From Brevundimonas diminuta 3F5N (GTDB lineage Bacteria; Pseudomonadota; Alphaproteobacteria; Caulobacterales; Caulobacteraceae), in assembly GCF_900163625.1 (NCBI RefSeq), contig NZ_FUIE01000009.1:1-39494 (forward strand): a DNA stretch of 39,494 bases, in the 5' to 3' direction. The notes below the pieces were generated by a model that ran no database searches, had not been told where the DNA came from, and saw only the letters and a list, made by a program, of their open reading frames with translations. Made by a program: the position numbers and the translations under genes. Positions 15,198 to 25,995 of the stretch are shown here, one piece after another (positions within the stretch are counted from its first letter, which is position 1; each line of letters starts with the position of its first letter).

Positions 15198-15220
15198 GCT
15201 GGATATGCAGCTGGACATGC
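15198..15220. repeat. 12-nt-period direct repeat in the BCCT-clpB intergenic region
   Basis: GCTGGATATGC (15198-15208) and GCTGGACATGC (15210-15220) are tandem with one mismatch. They lie in the 291-bp gap between the divergent BCCT and clpB genes. No heat-shock promoter could be defined with confidence in this gap. Confidence 0.4.
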
Positions 15221-15381
15221 GCCGTCTCGCCATCACTCGGGACGGCTTTACGCGACGCTGAAGCAACACCCCCTTGCGTGTCCTCTCGGCCACACCCACC
15301 TCCTTTGCGACAGCTCAAGGCGTCGCTTCGTGAAAGGGCGCATTGAGTCGAAATCCGCCTCCTGAGGGGAAACCGAACGAC

Positions 15382-17970
<2,589 letters not shown>

Positions 17971-18000
17971 AGGTTGTATTCGTCCGCGAGGTTGCGCCAG

Positions 18001-18008
18001 TATAGAAC
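18001..18008 (+). promoter_or_regulatory. Possible -10 element of the low-GC cassette
   Basis: TATAGAAC matches the last six positions of the GCTANAWC -10 consensus, 27 nt before the TTG start at 18035. No well-spaced -35 is visible, so the cassette might instead be read through from clpB, whose stop is only 64 nt upstream. Confidence 0.3.
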
Positions 18009-18034
18009 GTAGTTCGGCGACCGGGGAGGGGCGC

Positions 18035-18619
18035 TTGATACCTGCGTTCAATAGTGCTGGCATCATTCCGCCATATCTTACGGCTGCGGGGAGCGGAGAT
18101 CGCTCCCCGTACCAGTCCGATCTTGTGGAGTTGGTCCGGCGCTTCGGATTTTCTTCCGAACGTCGCCGAATTTTGCGCGGGCTCATTGGCTATCGGACTG
18201 CGCTGGCCGCCGGCGGCTTCACTGCGGGTTTCCAATTGATTGACGGGAGTTTCTCGGAAGATTGCGAGAAGCTTCGACACCGCCCTCCTAATGACATCGA
18301 TATCCTGTCGTATCTGGAGATGCCTGCGCACTATGTCGCCGATATCGATTTATATAGGGCTGAAGCAGTTCCGTTTCTTATGGCTGATATGATGGGTGTT
18401 CAGGCGAAGGCTGCGTACTCAGTGGATGCCTATCTGGTCGTGAACCCTCCGGGCATGTCGCTTCGCGAGTTTTTCCATATCTTCGCGCACTTCACGCTGC
18501 TGTTCTCACATCAAAAACAGACAGATGTTTGGAAGGGAGCTATCTCCATTCCGCTGAATGCAGCCCACGACGCAGCTGCGCTGCAAGTTCTTGACGATTT
18601 GGAGCCAGCCAATGGCTAG
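18035..18619 (+). CDS. DUF6932 nucleotidyltransferase-like protein
   Basis: The 194-residue protein starts at a TTG with a strong GGGGAGGGG ribosome binding site, giving the typical MIPAFN start of DUF6932 proteins. It carries a minimal-nucleotidyltransferase-like signature: DGSF (70-73), E75, then NDIDI with D87 and D89, and a later acidic D131 in SVDAYLVV. These could form the metal-binding triad of a Pol-beta fold; this is my inference from motif spacing. A KGAISIPL segment near the C terminus is also typical of the family. The DNA has much lower GC than its neighbours. The stop overlaps the next gene by eight bases, so both are expressed together. A toxin-antitoxin or defence role is possible but unproven. 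Confidence 0.7.
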   Translation: MIPAFNSAGIIPPYLTAAGSGDRSPYQSDLVELVRRFGFSSERRRILRGLIGYRTALAAGGFTAGFQLIDGSFSEDCEKLRHRPPNDIDILSYLEMPAHYVADIDLYRAEAVPFLMADMMGVQAKAAYSVDAYLVVNPPGMSLREFFHIFAHFTLLFSHQKQTDVWKGAISIPLNAAHDAAALQVLDDLEPANG

Positions 18620-19571
18620 GGCGCTCATTCGCGAGGATCTTCTTAGGGAGCGCGCATCCGTTCTGTTGCATCTCGGTGATCCGCAGGCTTCGCTGCTCGG
18701 ATCAGCCGTTTGGCGTGCCAGGCTGGATGCGCTTGATGAACAGTTGGCTGAGATTGGTGAGGGGCTAGAAACGCGTGCGAGCGTCGCTTTGCTGTTCGAG
18801 GGAGATCCCGTTGTAGGTACAACGGAAATCCGAGCGGATTTTGCAGCAAAGATGCTGGACGGGTTCCAGAACCTCGTTGGTGTCATGTTTGCGCAGTCTT
18901 CGGGCCGGCATTTGAATGGTCAGGGCAGGGCGCCTCTGCTCGATCAATCGCGGCTCTATGTGCGGGAGATGGCGAGGGGTTCGGTTGGTTTTGTGCTTGA
19001 GGAACGCGAACTTGAGCAAACCGAGTTTGTTGATAGCTCTCTAAAAGCTGTGGTCGAGGACGCAGTTGGCATGATCGAAGCGATCTCTTTGCCAGCCGTA
19101 CGGGATGCCGACCCGCTCGAAGGTTTGAGCCCTCGAGTGATCCAATCTGCGCATAAGTTTGCGAAAGCTCTGGCGACCTCGCGCGCAACAGCCAAGATCA
19201 TGTCTGACACTCACAATGTCCTGCTGCCGGAAGAGCGGGTGACAGCATTGTATCAGCGTCTTGATGAAGCTCGTGTAGTCGAAGAAGTTGAGAGAATTCC
19301 TGGTATTATCCTTGGTTTGCTTCCGGATTCTGGCAAGTTCGAATTTAAGGCGGCGTTGAGTGATCAGACCACCTTAGGGGACACCTCTACCGACATTCAA
19401 TTCAGGTATATCGCCGATCCCATGTTCCATGATCGGTTTGTGATGAGACCTGTATTTGCAACCATCCGGAGTCTGCAGATAATTCGCGCTGGTCGACCGG
19501 GGAAGCGTGACTTCGTTCTTGAAGATGTGGAAGCTCGAGACGACGCCGCTACTCTCGAGTCTCTTATCTGA
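18612..19571 (+). CDS. Partner protein of the DUF6932 gene, function unknown
   Basis: The 319-residue protein has an ATG at 18612 inside the end of the previous gene, with GGAG seven bases upstream. I do not recognise a named domain. Visible conserved-looking segments are SVALLFEGDPVVGTTEIRADF (57-77), KMLDGFQNLVGVMFA (80-94), LYVREMARGSVGFVLEE (115-131), and a C-terminal region rich in beta-strand patterns. There is no signal peptide or membrane segment. Two Rx5H patterns (R14-H20, R175-H181) match the short HEPN signature only at pattern level, which is weak evidence. Low GC (25 of 60 bases at 19261-19320) and tight overlap mark it as part of an acquired two-gene module. Confidence 0.65.
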   Translation: MARALIREDLLRERASVLLHLGDPQASLLGSAVWRARLDALDEQLAEIGEGLETRASVALLFEGDPVVGTTEIRADFAAKMLDGFQNLVGVMFAQSSGRHLNGQGRAPLLDQSRLYVREMARGSVGFVLEERELEQTEFVDSSLKAVVEDAVGMIEAISLPAVRDADPLEGLSPRVIQSAHKFAKALATSRATAKIMSDTHNVLLPEERVTALYQRLDEARVVEEVERIPGIILGLLPDSGKFEFKAALSDQTTLGDTSTDIQFRYIADPMFHDRFVMRPVFATIRSLQIIRAGRPGKRDFVLEDVEARDDAATLESLI

Positions 19572-19611
19572 TACGTCTTGGGTAGTAGGTCCGATCAGAA
19601 TGAACTGAGCC

Positions 19612-19968
19612 TCACCCCAACACCGGCATCACCTCCACCCCGTCGCAGACGAAGATGCCCATGTGGGGGTGGTTCTCGAACAGGCGGGCCGCCGCCTCGT
19701 GGCTGTCGGCGCGCACGACCATGAAGACGGTCAGCAGGTTGACGACGTCCGTCACTTCGCCGTTGTCGCCGATGCGTTTGGTCGGGCCCAGCGGGCCGCC
19801 CTGAAAGACGATGGAGTCGCGGTGCGCCTCTTCCCATTCGGCGACGGCGGCCACGCCGATGCGGGCTGTCTCGGCTTGCTGGGCCTCGCTCATGGCGCGC
19901 CAGGCCCGCCACTTGGGGCCGGTCTTGTCGCTTGTGAAGACGGCCAGGTAATGGGTCTCGGCGCTCAT
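19612..19968 (-). CDS. YCII-related domain protein
   Basis: The 118-residue cytoplasmic protein has a ferredoxin-like YCII-related domain: a HYLAVFTSDKTGPKW start, a central EEAHRDSIVFQGGPLG segment, and a closing LFENHPHMGIFVCDGVEVMPV strand-helix pattern. The family includes small dehalogenase- or dehydrochlorinase-like and sigma-factor-associated proteins; no specific function can be given here. ATG 19968 was chosen because GGGAGG lies six bases upstream. A longer reading from 20064 would run into the hairpin repeat at 20057-20096. Confidence 0.8.
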   Translation of the reverse strand: MSAETHYLAVFTSDKTGPKWRAWRAMSEAQQAETARIGVAAVAEWEEAHRDSIVFQGGPLGPTKRIGDNGEVTDVVNLLTVFMVVRADSHEAAARLFENHPHMGIFVCDGVEVMPVLG

Positions 19969-20056
19969 CAAAGCCTCCCGTTTGCGGAAGCCTCGTTCCT
20001 TTGCGCGTGCTGGGCAAGCGGCGCCGAGCAGGGTGTTCGACGCGGCCTGCTCGACT

Positions 20057-20096
20057 GCGCTCAAGCAGCGAGCGACCGCGTCGCGAGCGTTAGCGC
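20057..20096. repeat. 40-nt REP-like hairpin element, copy 3
   Basis: The outer stem is GCGCT (20057-20061) with AGCGC (20092-20096), with the CAAGCAG linker and an inner stem around a CGC loop (20077-20079; five contiguous pairs plus an outer pair). It has the same 40-nt length as the copies at 207 and 253. It lies just past the lpdA stop and may stabilise the 3' end of the bkd transcript. Confidence 0.7.
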
Positions 20097-20098
20097 CC

Positions 20099-21499
20099 TT
20101 AGATGTGGATCGCGTGGCCCAGCGCCCGCAGGGACGCCTCGTGGAAGGCTTCGCCCAGGGTCGGGTGGACGTGGATGGTTCCGGCCACGTCTTCCAGCAC
20201 CGCGCCCATCTCCAGCATCTGGGCGAAGCTGTTGGACAGCTCCGACACGTGCTGGCCGACGGCCTGAATGCCTAGCAGACGGTGGTCTGTCTTGGAGGCG
20301 ATGACGCGGACGAAGCCGCCGTCCTCGCCCGCCTCGATGGCCAGGGCGCGGCCGATGGCGGCGAAGGGGAAGACGGCCTGGATCACGTCATCGCGGCCCT
20401 TCACGTCATCGAGGCCGAGGCCCGCCGAGACGATTTCCGGCTCGGTGAAGCAGACGGCGGCGATGGTGGTCGGATCGAACACGCGGTCGTGCCCGGCGAT
20501 GATCTCGGCGACCACTTCGCCCTGGGCCGAGCCTTTGTGCGCCAGCATGGGTTCGCCGGTCAGGTCGCCGATGGCCCAGACGTTCTTCATGCTGGTGGCG
20601 CAGCGATCATCGATCTTCACGAACGGGCCGTTCATGGCCACGCCCATATTCTCCAGGCCCCAGCCCTTGGTCCGCGCGCGGCGGCCGACGGTGACCAGCA
20701 CCTTGTCGGCGTCCAGCTGGATCGGATTGCCGTCCTTGTCGGTGACGTTCAGCTTGCCGTCTCCGAAGCCGCCTGCGCGGGCGCCGAGCAGCAACTGGAC
20801 GCTGTGCTTTTCAAGCCATTTAGCGACGGGGTCGGTCAGGGCCTTGTCGTAGAGCGGCAGGATGCGCTCGGCCATCTCGACGATGGCGACCTCCGAACCG
20901 AGTTTGCGGAAGGCGATCCCCAGCTCCAGGCCGATATAGCCGCCGCCGACGACGACCAGCTTCTTCGGCACTTCCGGCAGGCTCAGGGCCTCGGTGGACG
21001 AGATCACGTCGCCGCCGAAGGGCAGGAAGGGCAGTTCGACCGGCTCCGACCCCGTGGCCAGGATGACGTGTTCGGCGGTGATGCGGATGTCGCCGTCGTC
21101 GGTCTTCACGGTGCAGGTCTTGGCGTCCGAGAACTCGGCCCAGCCCTTGATGACCTTGACCTTGGCCTTCTTCAGCAGGGCGGCGACGCCCGCGTTCAGC
21201 TTCTTGACCACGCCGTCCTTCCACTCGACCGTCTTGGACAGGTCGATGGCCGGTGTCGAGGCGGTGATGCCCAGCGTGCCCGCGTCGGACGCGGCCTTGG
21301 CCACCGTCTCAAACTTGCCCGCGGCATGGATGATGGCCTTGGACGGGATGCAGCCGACGTTCAGGCAGGTGCCGCCGAGGCCCGGCGACGCATCCACCAG
21401 CACGGTGTCGAGACCGAGTTGGCCGCAACGGATGCCCGCCACATAGCCGCCGGTCCCGGCGCCGATGATCAGGACTTTGGTTTTCAGGTTCTGGGTCAA
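20099..21499 (-). CDS. lpdA: Dihydrolipoyl dehydrogenase (E3 of the 2-oxoacid dehydrogenase complex)
   Basis: The 466-residue flavoprotein reoxidises dihydrolipoamide on E2 and passes electrons through FAD to NAD+. It has the N-terminal FAD motif GAGTGGYVAG (13-22), the redox disulfide C45-x4-C50 in GGTCLNVGCIPSK, a central NAD-binding GGGYIGLE, and the C-terminal catalytic HPTLGE (H445, E450). The start is a TTG overlapping the preceding stop (TTGA), with GAGG upstream; no in-frame ATG gives a better N terminus. Its place at the end of the bkd operon points to the branched-chain complex, though it may also serve other complexes. Confidence 0.95.
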   Translation of the reverse strand: MTQNLKTKVLIIGAGTGGYVAGIRCGQLGLDTVLVDASPGLGGTCLNVGCIPSKAIIHAAGKFETVAKAASDAGTLGITASTPAIDLSKTVEWKDGVVKKLNAGVAALLKKAKVKVIKGWAEFSDAKTCTVKTDDGDIRITAEHVILATGSEPVELPFLPFGGDVISSTEALSLPEVPKKLVVVGGGYIGLELGIAFRKLGSEVAIVEMAERILPLYDKALTDPVAKWLEKHSVQLLLGARAGGFGDGKLNVTDKDGNPIQLDADKVLVTVGRRARTKGWGLENMGVAMNGPFVKIDDRCATSMKNVWAIGDLTGEPMLAHKGSAQGEVVAEIIAGHDRVFDPTTIAAVCFTEPEIVSAGLGLDDVKGRDDVIQAVFPFAAIGRALAIEAGEDGGFVRVIASKTDHRLLGIQAVGQHVSELSNSFAQMLEMGAVLEDVAGTIHVHPTLGEAFHEASLRALGHAIHI

Positions 21500-21936
21500 C
21501 GATAGGCCTCAATGCGAGAGGTGAATTCGGGAGGAATTTGCTGGGGTTCAAAAAGGCGTACGGCGCCGTTCGGGGTTTCCATCCCGAGCACGAGGTGGCC
21601 GACTTTCACGCGCTGAAAATCGACGCAGACCATGCCGGTGTAGTCGCCAAGGCGGCGAACGTTTTCGGCGGCCGTTAGGGTGTAGATCGACTTGGCTTGG
21701 CCCTGGATCGTTTCCAGGCGCTCGATGGTGGCCTTGGATCCCGAGATTTCCAGGGTCGCTGTGCGACGCGGTTCCGCCAACGGCTCCACGGTGGTCACGC
21801 GGCCAATAAAGAGTGCGGGGCCGCCAGCCCGCAGGATCGACGTCCAGAGCGGGGGCGGTTCCGGAAGACAGGCGTGAGCAGGGACTGCGCCGAGGGTGGC
21901 GAGCGCGAAGGCGATGATCAGAGCACCAGTCTTCAT
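21496..21936 (-). CDS. Small secreted protein inside the bkd operon
   Basis: The 146-residue protein has a clear Sec signal peptide (MKTGALIIAFALATLGAVP, cleavage after AHA, leaving an N-terminal cysteine) and a mature part with no recognised domain. Visible features are PALFIGRVTTVEP, which suggests a small beta-rich domain, and three cysteines in total. ATG 21936 was preferred over 21945 because GAGAGG is nine bases upstream of it but directly abuts 21945. Its stop overlaps the TTG of lpdA by four bases (TTGA). A periplasmic protein between E2 and E3 of a cytoplasmic complex is unexpected. Confidence 0.7.
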   Translation of the reverse strand: MKTGALIIAFALATLGAVPAHACLPEPPPLWTSILRAGGPALFIGRVTTVEPLAEPRRTATLEISGSKATIERLETIQGQAKSIYTLTAAENVRRLGDYTGMVCVDFQRVKVGHLVLGMETPNGAVRLFEPQQIPPEFTSRIEAYR

Positions 21937-21950
21937 CTGCGGCATCCTCT

Positions 21951-21986
21951 CTTCCGCTCGCCCTGCTTTCGTTGGGCGAGCGGAAG
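21951..21986 (-). promoter_or_regulatory. 13-bp perfect hairpin inside the bkd operon
   Basis: CTTCCGCTCGCCC (21951-21963) and GGGCGAGCGGAAG (21974-21986) are perfect inverted repeats with a 10-nt loop. It lies 12 nt after the E2 stop, and its inner end directly abuts the ribosome binding site of the small secreted protein gene. There is no T-run. It could cap the E1-E2 mRNA or limit expression of the two downstream genes. Confidence 0.7.
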
Positions 21987-21998
21987 GGGTGAGTTGGA

Positions 21999-23645
21999 TT
22001 AGCTCATCCAGAGCGTGGCCGGGTTCTCCAGCAGGTTCTTGATCCTCTGCACGAAGACCGCCGCGTCGTGGCCGTCGACGATGCGGTGATCGAAGCTGGA
22101 GGACAGGTTCATCATCTTGCGCACGACCATCTGGCCGTTCCGCACCACGACGCGCTCTTCGATCTTGTTCGGACCGACGATGGCGACTTCGGGGTGGTTG
22201 ATGATGGGCGTGTGCACCACGCCGCCGAGCATGCCCAGCGAGGTGATGGTGATGGTCGAGCCGGACAGCTCCTCGCGCTTGGCGCTGCCGTCCTTGGCGG
22301 CGCCCGAGACGCGAGCGATCTCCTCGGCCGTGTCGTAGGCGTCGCGCGCTTCGGCGTGGCGGACGACCGGGACCATCAGGCCGTTCGGCGTCTGGGCGGC
22401 GATGCCCAGATGGACGGCGTTGTGCTGGGTCAGCACGCCCGCCTCGTCGTCATAGGTGGCGTTGATGTTCGGCTGGTCCTTCAGGGCCACGACGATGGCG
22501 CGGGCGATGAAGGGCAGGACGTTCAGTTTGGCGCGGCCTGTGCCCTTGTTCTGGGCGTTCAGGTGGGCGCGCAGCTCTTCCACCGCCGTCATGTCGATGT
22601 CCTCGACATAGGTGATGTGCGGGATGCGACGCACGCTCTCGGCCATCTTCTCCGCGATCTTGCGGCGCAGGCCGATGATACGGACTTCGTTGGCGCCCTC
22701 GGCCTTGGCGTAGAGCGAGCCGCCCGAGGCCGCAGCCGGGGCGATCGTCCCGCCGCGCGCGACGAAGGCGTCCAGGTCGGCGTGCTCTATGCGGCCTGCG
22801 GGGCCGCTGCCCGGCACGAAGACCAGGTCGATACCCAGATCACGCGCGCGGTTGCGCACGGCGGGCGAGGCCAGCGGGCGCTCGCCCGGCTGGCGGCCGG
22901 TCAGGGCCGGAACGGGTTTGGCGTCGACCTTGGCGACAGACTTGGGCGCGGGCGCCGCAGCCGGTGCGCCGGCAGGCGCAGGTGCGGCCTTGGCGACAGG
23001 CACCGGGGCAGCGGCGGGGGCCTCGACGACATTGCCCTTGCCCTCGACCTTGAAGCTGACCAGCGGGCCGCCGACGGCGATCTGTTGACCGGCTTCGCCG
23101 TGCAGGGCGACGACGACGCCGGAGACCGGACTGGTCAGTTCGACCGTGGCCTTGTCGGTCATGACCTCGGCCAGGATCTGGTCTTCCTGAACCGCGTCGC
23201 CGACCTTGATGTGCCAGCCGACCAGCTCGGCCTCGGCCGTGCCTTCGCCGACGTCGGGCAGTTTGAAGACGTGGTTGGCGCCGGCGGCGGCGGCCGGGGC
23301 CGGGGCGGCCTCGACCTTCGGCGCGTCGACCGGAGCAGCAGCAGGTTCCGGCGCGGCGGGGACGGGCGCGGGGGCCGGTTCATCGGCGGCGGCGTTGCCT
23401 TCGCCCTCGATCTCGAACTCGGCCAGCGGGCCGCGCACGGCCATCATCTGACCGGGCTCGCCGTGCAGGGCGGTGACGACGCCCGCGACCGGGCTGGTCA
23501 GTTCGACCGTGGCCTTGTCGGTCATGACGTCGGCGACGATCTGATCCTCGGCGACGGTATCGCCGACCTTGACGTGCCAGCCGACGAGCTCGGCTTCGGC
23601 GGTGCCTTCGCCCACGTCGGGCAGCTTGAAGACGAAACGACCCAT
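21999..23645 (-). CDS. bkdB: Branched-chain 2-oxoacid dehydrogenase E2 (dihydrolipoyl acyltransferase)
   Basis: The 548-residue protein is the core of the complex that transfers the branched acyl group from lipoamide to CoA. It has two nearly identical lipoyl domains (residues 1-80 and about 125-203; lipoyl lysines K44 and K165 in MTDKATVELTSP), separated by Ala/Pro linkers. A peripheral-subunit-binding domain (about 257-297) and the catalytic acyltransferase domain follow, with H520 and D524 in FDHRIVDG. Two lipoyl domains are more than in many branched-chain E2s. ATG 23645 follows GGGAGG and starts one base after the E1-beta stop. Confidence 0.93.
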   Translation of the reverse strand: MGRFVFKLPDVGEGTAEAELVGWHVKVGDTVAEDQIVADVMTDKATVELTSPVAGVVTALHGEPGQMMAVRGPLAEFEIEGEGNAAADEPAPAPVPAAPEPAAAPVDAPKVEAAPAPAAAAGANHVFKLPDVGEGTAEAELVGWHIKVGDAVQEDQILAEVMTDKATVELTSPVSGVVVALHGEAGQQIAVGGPLVSFKVEGKGNVVEAPAAAPVPVAKAAPAPAGAPAAAPAPKSVAKVDAKPVPALTGRQPGERPLASPAVRNRARDLGIDLVFVPGSGPAGRIEHADLDAFVARGGTIAPAAASGGSLYAKAEGANEVRIIGLRRKIAEKMAESVRRIPHITYVEDIDMTAVEELRAHLNAQNKGTGRAKLNVLPFIARAIVVALKDQPNINATYDDEAGVLTQHNAVHLGIAAQTPNGLMVPVVRHAEARDAYDTAEEIARVSGAAKDGSAKREELSGSTITITSLGMLGGVVHTPIINHPEVAIVGPNKIEERVVVRNGQMVVRKMMNLSSSFDHRIVDGHDAAVFVQRIKNLLENPATLWMS

Positions 23646-23646
23646 C

Positions 23647-24762
23647 TTAACGGCCTCCCGACATGACGGCTTTCAGCGCGTCGGCGACCCGCTGCGGTCC
23701 GGGGAAATATTCCCATTCAAAGGCGTGCGGATAGGGCGTGTCCCAACCGGTCACGCGCGCCACCGGCGCCTCCAGGTGATAGAAGCAGCGCTCCTGCACC
23801 AGCGCGCTCAGTTCGCCGCCGAAGCCCGAGGTTTTCGGCGCCTCGTGCACGATGACGCAGCGGCCGGTTTTCTTGACCGAGGCCTCGATGGCTTCGATGT
23901 CCAGCGGAACCAGGGTGCGAAGGTCGATGACCTCGGCGTCCACGCCCGCATGTTCGGCGCCCGCCAGCGCGACCCAGACCATGGTGCCATAGGCCAGGAT
24001 GGTGACGTCGGAGCCTTCCTTCATCACGCGGGCCTTGCCGATCGGCTCGACGTATTTGCCGGTCGGGACCTGGGCCAGTTCCTGGGCCTTCCACGGGCTG
24101 ACCGGCTTTTCGTGCCAGCCGTCGAAGGGGCCGTTGTAGAGGCGCTTGGGCTCGAAGAAGATGACCGGATCGTCGTCCTCGATCGCTGCGGTCAGCAGAC
24201 CCTTGGCGTCATAGGGGTTGGACGGGATCACCACCTTCAGACCGGCGATGTGGGTGAACAGGCTTTCCGGCGACTGGCTGTGCGTCTGGCCGCCGAAAAT
24301 GCCGCCGCCGTAGGGGCTGCGCACCACCATCGGCGTGGTGAACTGGCCGCCCGAGCGATAGCGCATCTTGGCCGCTTCGGAGACGATCTGGTCGTAGGCC
24401 GGATAGATGTAGTCGGCGAACTGGATCTCGACGACCGGGCGCAGGCCATAGGCGGCCATGCCGATGGCGGCGCCGACGATGCCGGTTTCCGAGATGGGGG
24501 CGTCGAAGCTGCGGTTCATGCCGTGCTTCTTCTGCAGATGGTCGGTGACGCGGAAGACGCCGCCGAAATAGCCCGCGTCTTCGCCGTAGGAGACGACGGT
24601 CGGGTCTTCGGCCATCTTGACGTCCAGGGCCGAGTTCAGGGCCTGGATCATGTTCATCGAGGCGACGGCGGGGGCGGCTGCAGAGGCTTCTGGGGCGACC
24701 GACGCCGGGGCGTTCTTCTGGTCGACCATGTCGGCTTCAATCTTGTCGTTGATCTCGGCCAT
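23647..24762 (-). CDS. bkdA2: Branched-chain 2-oxoacid dehydrogenase E1 beta subunit
   Basis: The 371-residue protein forms the thiamine-diphosphate-dependent E1 heterotetramer with the alpha subunit and decarboxylates 2-oxoacids from Val, Leu and Ile. It shows the transketolase central and C-terminal domains: GEDAGYFGGVFRVTD, RSFDAPISETGIVGAAIGMA, RSPYGGGIFGGQTHSQSPE, and VIDLRTLVPLD. The first 35 or so residues are a charged and Ala-rich extension before the normal MNMIQALNSAL start, so the true start could be the internal methionine. The ATG at 24762 is preferred over the adjacent GTG. It starts right after the alpha subunit stop. Confidence 0.93.
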   Translation of the reverse strand: MAEINDKIEADMVDQKNAPASVAPEASAAAPAVASMNMIQALNSALDVKMAEDPTVVSYGEDAGYFGGVFRVTDHLQKKHGMNRSFDAPISETGIVGAAIGMAAYGLRPVVEIQFADYIYPAYDQIVSEAAKMRYRSGGQFTTPMVVRSPYGGGIFGGQTHSQSPESLFTHIAGLKVVIPSNPYDAKGLLTAAIEDDDPVIFFEPKRLYNGPFDGWHEKPVSPWKAQELAQVPTGKYVEPIGKARVMKEGSDVTILAYGTMVWVALAGAEHAGVDAEVIDLRTLVPLDIEAIEASVKKTGRCVIVHEAPKTSGFGGELSALVQERCFYHLEAPVARVTGWDTPYPHAFEWEYFPGPQRVADALKAVMSGGR

Positions 24763-24765
24763 CAC

Positions 24766-25995
24766 TCAGACTCCTACTTCGCGGCGCTGTTCGACCAGAC
24801 GCCAGTCCTCGGTCGCATAGACCTCCTCGAACATGGTCTTCACGCTGGGGCGCGATTGGCCGAGCGTGCCGATGGCCTCGGATTCCTTGGCGGCGGCGCG
24901 GACCTTTTCGACCGCTTCCTTCTCGGCTTCTTCCTGCTGTTCGTCGGACCATTCGCCCAGACCGATCAGGTGCTGCTTCAGGCGAGCGATCGGGTCGCCC
25001 AGCGGCCACTTTTCATGCTCGTCGCCGGGGCGGTAGCGGCTGGGGTCGTCCGAGGTCGAGTGCGGGGCGCCGCGATAGGTGAACAGCTCGATGATCGTCG
25101 CGCCCTGGTTGGTGCGGGCGCGCTCCTCGGCCCACTGGGTCGCGGCCCAGACGGCCAGGAAGTCGTTGCCGTCGACGCGCAGGGCGGGCAGGCCATAGCC
25201 GATGCCCTTGGACGCGAAGGTGGTCTCAAGCCCGCCGGCGATGCCCTGGAAGGACGAGATGGCCCACTGGTTGTTGACGATGTTCAGGATGACCGGCGCG
25301 CGATAGACGGCGGCGAAGGTCAGGGCCGAGTGGAAGTCGCTCTCGGCCGTCGAGCCGTCGCCGATCCAGGTGATGGCGATCTTGTCGTCGCCGCGGATGG
25401 CCGAGGCCATGCCCCAGCCCACGGCCTGGATATACTGCGTGCCCAGATTGCCCGAGATGGTGAAGAAGCCGTAGTCCTTGGCCGAGTACATGATCGGCAG
25501 CTGGCGGCCCTTGATGGGGTCTTCGGCGTTCGAATAGATCTGGTTCATCATGGTCGCGAGCGGATAGTCGCGCGCGATCAGAAGGCCCTGCTGGCGATAG
25601 GTGGGGAAGCCCATGTCCTCGCGGCTCAGGATCATGCCCTGGGCGACCGCGATGGCCTCTTCGCCGGTGCACTTCATGTAGAAGCTGGTCTTGCCCTGGC
25701 GGTGGGCGCGGTGCATCCGGTCGTCGAAGGCGCGCGTCAGGATCATGGCCTTCAGGCCGCGACGCATCGTCTCAGGGTCCAGCTTGGGGTCCCACGGCCC
25801 GACGGCCTGGCCTTCATCGTCCAGCACGCGGATCAGGCGGAAGGCGTGATCGCGCATTTCGGCAGGCGCCGTGCTGACGTCCGGGCGGTCGACCGCGCCG
25901 GGCGCGTCGAGCTTCAGGTGGCTGAAATCAGGCGTGTCGCCCGGCCGGCCCGAAGGCTCCGGCACGCGCAGCGACAGCGTCGGGGTGTTCTTCAT
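24766..25995 (-). CDS. bkdA1: Branched-chain 2-oxoacid dehydrogenase E1 alpha subunit
   Basis: The 409-residue first gene of the operon encodes the thiamine-diphosphate-binding subunit. The cofactor motif runs from GDGSTAESDFHSALTF to IVNNQWAIS, with the expected GDG...NN spacing. The C-terminal phosphorylation-loop region TYRGAPHSTSDDPSRYRP is also typical of branched-chain E1-alpha. The ATG at 25995 follows GGGAGG by five bases; a TTG precedes it directly. A divergent Lrp/AsnC gene starts 149 nt away, as in bkd systems where BkdR responds to branched-chain amino acids. Confidence 0.94.
   Translation of the reverse strand: MKNTPTLSLRVPEPSGRPGDTPDFSHLKLDAPGAVDRPDVSTAPAEMRDHAFRLIRVLDDEGQAVGPWDPKLDPETMRRGLKAMILTRAFDDRMHRAHRQGKTSFYMKCTGEEAIAVAQGMILSREDMGFPTYRQQGLLIARDYPLATMMNQIYSNAEDPIKGRQLPIMYSAKDYGFFTISGNLGTQYIQAVGWGMASAIRGDDKIAITWIGDGSTAESDFHSALTFAAVYRAPVILNIVNNQWAISSFQGIAGGLETTFASKGIGYGLPALRVDGNDFLAVWAATQWAEERARTNQGATIIELFTYRGAPHSTSDDPSRYRPGDEHEKWPLGDPIARLKQHLIGLGEWSDEQQEEAEKEAVEKVRAAAKESEAIGTLGQSRPSVKTMFEEVYATEDWRLVEQRREVGV

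Noticed and set aside
15300..15381. RpoH heat-shock promoter upstream of clpB
   Set aside because: Expected from the family, but no pair of elements with acceptable sequence and spacing could be defined by eye.
18088..18108. 8-bp hairpin (GGGGAGCG / CGCTCCCC) early in the DUF6932 gene as a terminator or attenuator
   Set aside because: It lies inside the coding region, has no T-run, and could be chance; not strong enough to list as a feature.
18612..19571. HEPN RNase call for the partner of the DUF6932 protein
   Set aside because: Two Rx5H patterns exist, but such short patterns occur by chance and the rest of the protein does not look like a compact HEPN helical bundle.
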